Assembly: GCF_002931055.1 (NCBI RefSeq)
Contig: NZ_PSXX01000005.1
Coordinates: forward strand, 200,701 to 264,700
Source of the DNA: Pseudoclavibacter sp. AY1H1
Lineage (GTDB): Bacteria; Actinomycetota; Actinomycetes; Actinomycetales; Microbacteriaceae
Reading direction: 5' to 3'
Length of the DNA stretch: 64,000 bases
Shown here piece by piece: positions 60,061 to 64,000 of the stretch (within the stretch, counting starts at the first letter, position 1; every line of letters starts with the position of its first letter). The translations under genes were made by a program, and so were the position numbers. Below the pieces are notes generated by a model. That model did not search any database, was not told the DNA's origin, and worked only from the letters and a program-made list of their open reading frames with translations.

Positions 60061-61668
60061 ATGCAGGTGACCACGGCGGGCGAGGGGCGGCGGGAGGTGC
60101 GGCCCCGCGCTTCGGTGCGGGTTCGCATCCTCGCGTCGATCCTGCTCGTCACGATGCTCGGCATGATCGTCGCGGGCGCGACGAGCTACTTCGCGGCCCG
60201 CGAGCGCGACCTGAGCGGAGTCGATGAACGCCTCGTCGCCCTCGCGGAGAACGTCAGCGGCCTCGTGAGCGGCACGGACGCCGCCGCGCCCACGACGTCG
60301 GACCCGGCGGCCCCGGCCGCCCCTGCCCCCGATCCGGCCCGTTCCTTCTCGAGCAGCACCGAAGCCCTCGAGCTGGTCATGCAGCGCTTCGTCCCGGAAC
60401 GCAACGAGGGCGCCCTCGGGCTGGTCGACGGCGTGCCGACGTTCATCCCGGCGACGCCGACGCCGTTCTCCCTCGCCGAGGTGCCCGGCCTCGTCGAACG
60501 AGCCGTGGCGGAGACCGCCGACGGTTCGGTGCGCATGGGCACCTTCGTCGACGGCGCTCTCGCCCTCCGCTACATCGCCGTCCCCTTCACGGTCGGCGAC
60601 GGCTCGAGCGACGCGCTGTACCTCGCGGCGTACGACCTCCGGGCCGAGCTCGCCGACACCAACAGCACCTTCCAGACGTATGCAATGGTCGCCGTCGCGG
60701 CGCTCGCCGCCGTCGGTCTCGTGGGCTGGTCCGTCGCCGGCCGCCTCCTCAGGCCACTCAGGGAGCTGCGAGAGACGGCGGCGTCGATCACGGGCAGCAA
60801 CAGGTCTGCGCGCATCCCGGTCGTCGGCAACGACGACGTCTCCGCCCTGACCGCGACGATCAACGGCATGCTCGACCGCCTCGACGGCTCGCTCACCTCC
60901 CAGCGGCAGCTGCTCGACGACGTCCGTCACGAGCTGAAGACCCCCATCACGATCGTGCGTGGGCACTTCGAGCTCCTCGACCCGAACGACCCTGCCGACA
61001 CCACGGCGACGGTGGCGCTGGCCCTCGACGAGCTCGACCGCATGAGCGAGCTCATCGACGACATCGAAGCGCTTGCCGTCAGCGAGCAGCAGGGACTCCT
61101 GAGCATCGCCCCCTGCGACGTGCTCGAGCTGACGGAGCAGGTCCAGGCGAAGGCGAGCGCCCTCTCGAGCCACGAGTGGGTGCTCGGTCAGACGGCGCCG
61201 GTGGTCGTCGACGTCGACGCCCGCCGCTTGACGCAGGCCTGGCTGCAGCTCGCCGACAACGCCGCCAAGTACTCGCCGCCGGGCTCCAGGATCGAGCTCG
61301 GCAGTCTCGTGGATGCGCGCGGCGAGCTCCGACTCTGGGTCCGGGACGAGGGCGTCGGCATCCCAGTCTCCGCACAGGAGCGCATCTTCGATCGCTTCGG
61401 GCGTGCCGAGACGGGCCGCAGCCAGACCGGGTCGGGGCTCGGGCTGGCCATCGTGCAATCGATCGCGCGCGGCCACGGTGGAAGAGTCGAGCTCTCGAGC
61501 CGGCCGGGTCTCGGGTCGACCTTCACGATCGTCGTCCCCGCGGACGGATCTGCTGGCCCCGACAGGCCCGGCACCCCTGACCGCTCCGGGGCAAGCGGAT
61601 CCGATGCATCGAACGGCGCACGACCCCAGCACCCCGAGGAACACCCCCAGGAAGAGGACACCGCATGA
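60061..61668 (+). CDS. Sensor histidine kinase, EnvZ/PhoR class
   Basis: A 535-aa kinase: N-terminal helix (about 20-42), an extracytoplasmic domain of about 160 residues with an Ala/Pro stretch, a second helix (about 206-228), HAMP (LLRPLRELRETAASITGSNR), HisKA with DVRHELKTPITIVRGHFE (His near 290), and ATPase motifs LADNAAKYSPPGS, DEGVGIP, GSGLGLAIVQSIA. A disordered tail ends it. Overlaps the regulator gene by ATGA. Confidence 0.93.
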   Translation: MQVTTAGEGRREVRPRASVRVRILASILLVTMLGMIVAGATSYFAARERDLSGVDERLVALAENVSGLVSGTDAAAPTTSDPAAPAAPAPDPARSFSSSTEALELVMQRFVPERNEGALGLVDGVPTFIPATPTPFSLAEVPGLVERAVAETADGSVRMGTFVDGALALRYIAVPFTVGDGSSDALYLAAYDLRAELADTNSTFQTYAMVAVAALAAVGLVGWSVAGRLLRPLRELRETAASITGSNRSARIPVVGNDDVSALTATINGMLDRLDGSLTSQRQLLDDVRHELKTPITIVRGHFELLDPNDPADTTATVALALDELDRMSELIDDIEALAVSEQQGLLSIAPCDVLELTEQVQAKASALSSHEWVLGQTAPVVVDVDARRLTQAWLQLADNAAKYSPPGSRIELGSLVDARGELRLWVRDEGVGIPVSAQERIFDRFGRAETGRSQTGSGLGLAIVQSIARGHGGRVELSSRPGLGSTFTIVVPADGSAGPDRPGTPDRSGASGSDASNGARPQHPEEHPQEEDTA

Positions 61669-62321
61669 GCAGAATCCTGGTGGTCGAGGACGAGGCGCGC
61701 ATCGCATCATTCGTCGAGAAGGGCCTGAAATCGGCCGGGTACGCGGTGGCGGTCGCGGCCTCGGGCACCGATGGGTTCGAGCTCGCCCGCGGCGGGGACT
61801 TCGACCTCGTGCTCCTCGATGTCGGCCTCCCCGGAATGGACGGCTTCGAGGTCCTTGACCGGCTGCGCGCCGAGGGGCACACGGTCCCGGTCATCATGCT
61901 CACGGCCCGCACCTCGGTCGAGTCCACCGTGCGGGGCCTCGACGGGGGCGCCAACGACTACCTCGCGAAGCCGTTCAAGTTCGACGAGCTCCTCGCACGC
62001 ATCCGGCTTCGGCTCCGGGATTCGGGGCAGGCCGCCAGCACGGAGCTCACCCACGAAGACCTGCTGCTCGACCTCCGCACGCGCCGCGTGCGGGTCGCAG
62101 GCACCGACATCGACCTGTCGGCACGCGAGTTCGGGCTCGCCGAGCAGTTCTTCGCCAACCCCGGGCAGGTCCTCAGCCGCGAGCAGCTGCTCAGCAGGGT
62201 CTGGGGGTTCGACTTCGACCCGGGCTCGAACGTCGTCGACGTGTACGTGCGCTACCTGCGCGGCAAGATCGGCTCCGAGCGCATCGAGACGGTGCGGGGC
62301 ATGGGATACCGGCTGCGCTGA
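61665..62321 (+). CDS. OmpR-family response regulator
   Basis: A 218-aa regulator. The receiver has ED at 8-9, DLVLLDVGLPGMDG with the phospho-Asp near 51, LTARTS and KPFKFDELLARI; the winged HTH has LSAREFGLAEQFFANPGQVL and VDVYVRYLRGKIG, ending RGMGYRLR. Partner of the overlapping kinase. Target genes are unknown; the dyad before the operon may be one of its sites. Confidence 0.95.
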   Translation: MSRILVVEDEARIASFVEKGLKSAGYAVAVAASGTDGFELARGGDFDLVLLDVGLPGMDGFEVLDRLRAEGHTVPVIMLTARTSVESTVRGLDGGANDYLAKPFKFDELLARIRLRLRDSGQAASTELTHEDLLLDLRTRRVRVAGTDIDLSAREFGLAEQFFANPGQVLSREQLLSRVWGFDFDPGSNVVDVYVRYLRGKIGSERIETVRGMGYRLR

Positions 62322-62444
62322 AGCGGGCCCCGGCGACCGTCACATCTCCGCGTCGGCGGCGTGCCCAAGCGCAAGGTCCTGCCGCCGTCGTTCGTCGACC
62401 TCGCCGTCCATCGTCGGGGTCGTCGTCAGCCCTCAGCGTCGTCG

Positions 62445-62816
62445 TCAATCCTCGCCGTCTTCGTCGTCATCATCGTCATCGTCGTCGTCGACTTGGGAGG
62501 GGGCCACCGGTTCCACGGGCACCGGCGCCTGGATGCCACCCGTCGGCAGCGACGGCTGGAGCGGGCCCGACGACGGGCTCGGTGTCGGCGAACCGGTCGG
62601 CGTCGGCCCCGAGGAGGAGGCCGGCGATGGAGTCACGCTGATCGTCGTCGCCGGCGACTGCTCGCCGACGATCGGTCCGAGGTTGACGACCTCGCCCGGC
62701 GAGGAGCGCAACGACGTAGCCTGCGCGAAGGTGACCCCCGCGAGCACGATGGCGAGCGCACCGGCCCCGGCGAGGGCCACGACGAGCCAGCGAGGTCGGG
62801 GCTTCTCGGCGCTCAT
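62445..62816 (-). CDS. Membrane-anchored protein with poly-Asp tail
   Basis: A 123-aa protein: basic N-terminus, one helix (about 10-32), a short domain, a Ser/Pro/Thr-rich linker, and a C-terminus of nine consecutive Asp followed by EDGED. The acid tail would lie outside the cell and could bind cations such as calcium. It overlaps the phosphotransferase gene by ATGA. Function unknown. Confidence 0.75.
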   Translation of the reverse strand: MSAEKPRPRWLVVALAGAGALAIVLAGVTFAQATSLRSSPGEVVNLGPIVGEQSPATTISVTPSPASSSGPTPTGSPTPSPSSGPLQPSLPTGGIQAPVPVEPVAPSQVDDDDDDDDDEDGED

Positions 62817-64000
62817 CGTCTCGGTTCCTTCGAGAGGGCACTCGCGAAATCGAGGATGCGATCAGGCAGCGCATCGAGCCCGGTCCCTCCTCGCACGGCA
62901 GCCCCGAACGCGTGCGAGAGCAGATGCGTGAGGGCGACCGCGCTGGATCGGATACTCAGGTCGGGGTCGTCCGTGATGAGCCCGGATCCGCCCGGCTGGG
63001 TCCAGGTGCTGGCGAACTCGCCCCAGGCGAACCTGACGAGTTCCGCGAGCTCGAACGTGGCCGTGCGCAGCTCCGCTCTCCCGCCGAGATCGTGGGTGAG
63101 GGCCGTCACGATGGCGTGCGCGTAGAGCCCGCCGAGGTCGTCGGCGAGGTCGCCCACGCCAGCCGTGTCGATGTCGACGACCCCCGTGATCGAAGTGCCG
63201 CCCCCGGGGCGGGCACTCGGCTCGACGAAGATCTGCCCAAGGTGCAGGTCGCCGTGCACCGTGCGCGCTGGCCCCGGCCGCGCTTCGGCGAGCGCTTGGC
63301 GGATGCTCACCGCGATCCCATCGATGTCGGCCCGTCGCGCGGGGAGCAGGTCGTGGAGCCGCAGCAGGTACCAGTCGAGCCCCGTCGTAAGGCTCGCACG
63401 GGCTCCTCGTGAGACGGGCGCCGCCCCGATCGACGCGACCAGCGACTGCAGTTCCCCCAGGAACTCGAGCCGAGCCCCAGGAGTGTGGGGCACGTGAGCG
63501 TCGGCAGGCAGCCCAGGCATTCGCTCCAGTGCGACGAGACCCGCCTCGCTCCATCCGCGGCTGCGTGGAACTGCGACGCCGCCACCCCCGAGCTCCTCGT
63601 GGATGCGGTGCAGCGGCTCTGCGTGCCCCGGCCGGACGACCTTGAAGAACAGCGTGCCGTCCGGGCCGGCAAGACGCAGCACTGCTCGGCGCCCTGGCCG
63701 GTAGGCGAGCATCTCGAGCTGGCCTTCTCCGACGGCTCCGAAGCGGGCCGCGGTCTCGCGCGCCGAGTCGGGGAACGCCGTCGCGGGAAGGGCAGGCAGG
63801 GCCGGGTCGTGCGGGTATCGCCACACCCTCACCTGCTCGCGAGTCACGGGGTTCTGCACCGTGGTCCAGTTCTGCGCTTCGCCCACCGTCGACGCAGCCG
63901 CCGGGTTGGTGGCCGTGTCGATGAAGAGACGGATGCGCTCGTCTGGGCCCTGCTGCGAGGCGAGTTCCACGTCGTAACCCGCGAGCACGCCGTCGCCGCT
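62813..64000 (-). CDS. Phosphotransferase (APH-like kinase fold), 5' end outside window
   Basis: At least 395 residues, open to the window edge, so the N-terminus is missing. The kinase-like fold shows FFKVVRPGHAEPLHRIH, VHGDLHLGQIFVEP (catalytic HGD; Gln replaces the usual Asn of HGDxHxxN) and VVDIDTAGVGDLADDLG (metal Asp). Members phosphorylate small molecules such as sugars, choline or aminoglycosides. The substrate is not predictable. Confidence 0.82.
   Translation of the reverse strand, partial: SGDGVLAGYDVELASQQGPDERIRLFIDTATNPAAASTVGEAQNWTTVQNPVTREQVRVWRYPHDPALPALPATAFPDSARETAARFGAVGEGQLEMLAYRPGRRAVLRLAGPDGTLFFKVVRPGHAEPLHRIHEELGGGGVAVPRSRGWSEAGLVALERMPGLPADAHVPHTPGARLEFLGELQSLVASIGAAPVSRGARASLTTGLDWYLLRLHDLLPARRADIDGIAVSIRQALAEARPGPARTVHGDLHLGQIFVEPSARPGGGTSITGVVDIDTAGVGDLADDLGGLYAHAIVTALTHDLGGRAELRTATFELAELVRFAWGEFASTWTQPGGSGLITDDPDLSIRSSAVALTHLLSHAFGAAVRGGTGLDALPDRILDFASALSKEPRR

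Overview
The window is 64 kb of high-GC DNA from an actinobacterium, most likely a member of the Microbacteriaceae. The signs are mycothiol enzymes (mshA, mshB, a mycothiol-dependent isomerase-like protein and an arsenate-mycothiol-type reductase), a murB-hadB-hadA gene set, class E sortase substrates ending in LATTG, a DtxR-type manganese regulator, and many genes whose start codon lies 6-7 nt after a TANNNT -10 element, the layout of leaderless mRNAs. The family is inferred from content and gene order; no search was run.

Layout. 0-2.8 kb: two paralogous LATTG-anchored surface proteins. 2.9-4.2 kb: rplJ-rplL with their own promoter and an attenuated leader. 4.2-12.6 kb: genes lying between the two halves of the usual ribosomal/secE cluster: LysR with an N-methyl-amino-acid oxidase and a carbamoylase, a YqaJ nuclease under a DNA-damage-type promoter, an oxidoreductase behind an 18-bp tandem repeat, and GntR with a LeuA-type synthase. 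12.7-15.5 kb: tRNA-Trp, secE, nusG, rplK, rplA. 15.6-25.7 kb: aspartate aminotransferase, a Pro/Gln-rich membrane protein, pyruvate oxidase, AraC/VOC pair, and an ABC-2 exporter followed by a two-component system. 25.7-26.4 kb: an elaborate leader (uORF plus competing hairpins) ahead of a small unknown gene. 26.4-31.7 kb: murB, hadBA, a class II amidotransferase, and a second ABC-2 exporter. 31.7-38.5 kb: folate genes (pabC-pabAB), a low-molecular-weight reductase, and the riboflavin operon ribD-ribB-ribH-ribE under an FMN riboswitch. 38.6-42.8 kb: mshA-mshB, an MFS exporter, and a serine recombinase with a damaged-looking end. 43.0-45.5 kb: an Asp23/CsbD envelope-stress operon. 45.9-55.8 kb: polyphosphate kinase 2, LysR, cupin/hydrolase pair, a TetR-controlled isomerase/dehydrogenase pair, PhzF, and a Cys-rich pentapeptide-repeat protein. 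55.9-59.5 kb: manganese ABC importer with an MntR-type box and mntR itself. 59.6-64 kb: small conserved gene, sensor kinase/response regulator, an Asp-tailed membrane protein and a partial phosphotransferase.

How genes fit together. Operons are tightly packed, often joined by 4-nt ATGA/GTGA/TTGA overlaps, which also fix several non-ATG starts. The clearest regulated modules are the FMN riboswitch over the rib operon, the L10 leader over rplJL, the MntR-type palindrome over mntABC, a TTGCCA-GT-TGGCAA palindrome downstream of the tetR gene, and a putative attenuator at 25.9-26.0 kb. The most interesting unexplained items are that attenuator with its 93-aa product, two TGTCGGTG-type promoters placed so that transcription would begin at the start codon, the 18-bp hairpin repeat array, and the Cys-cluster/pentapeptide fusion.
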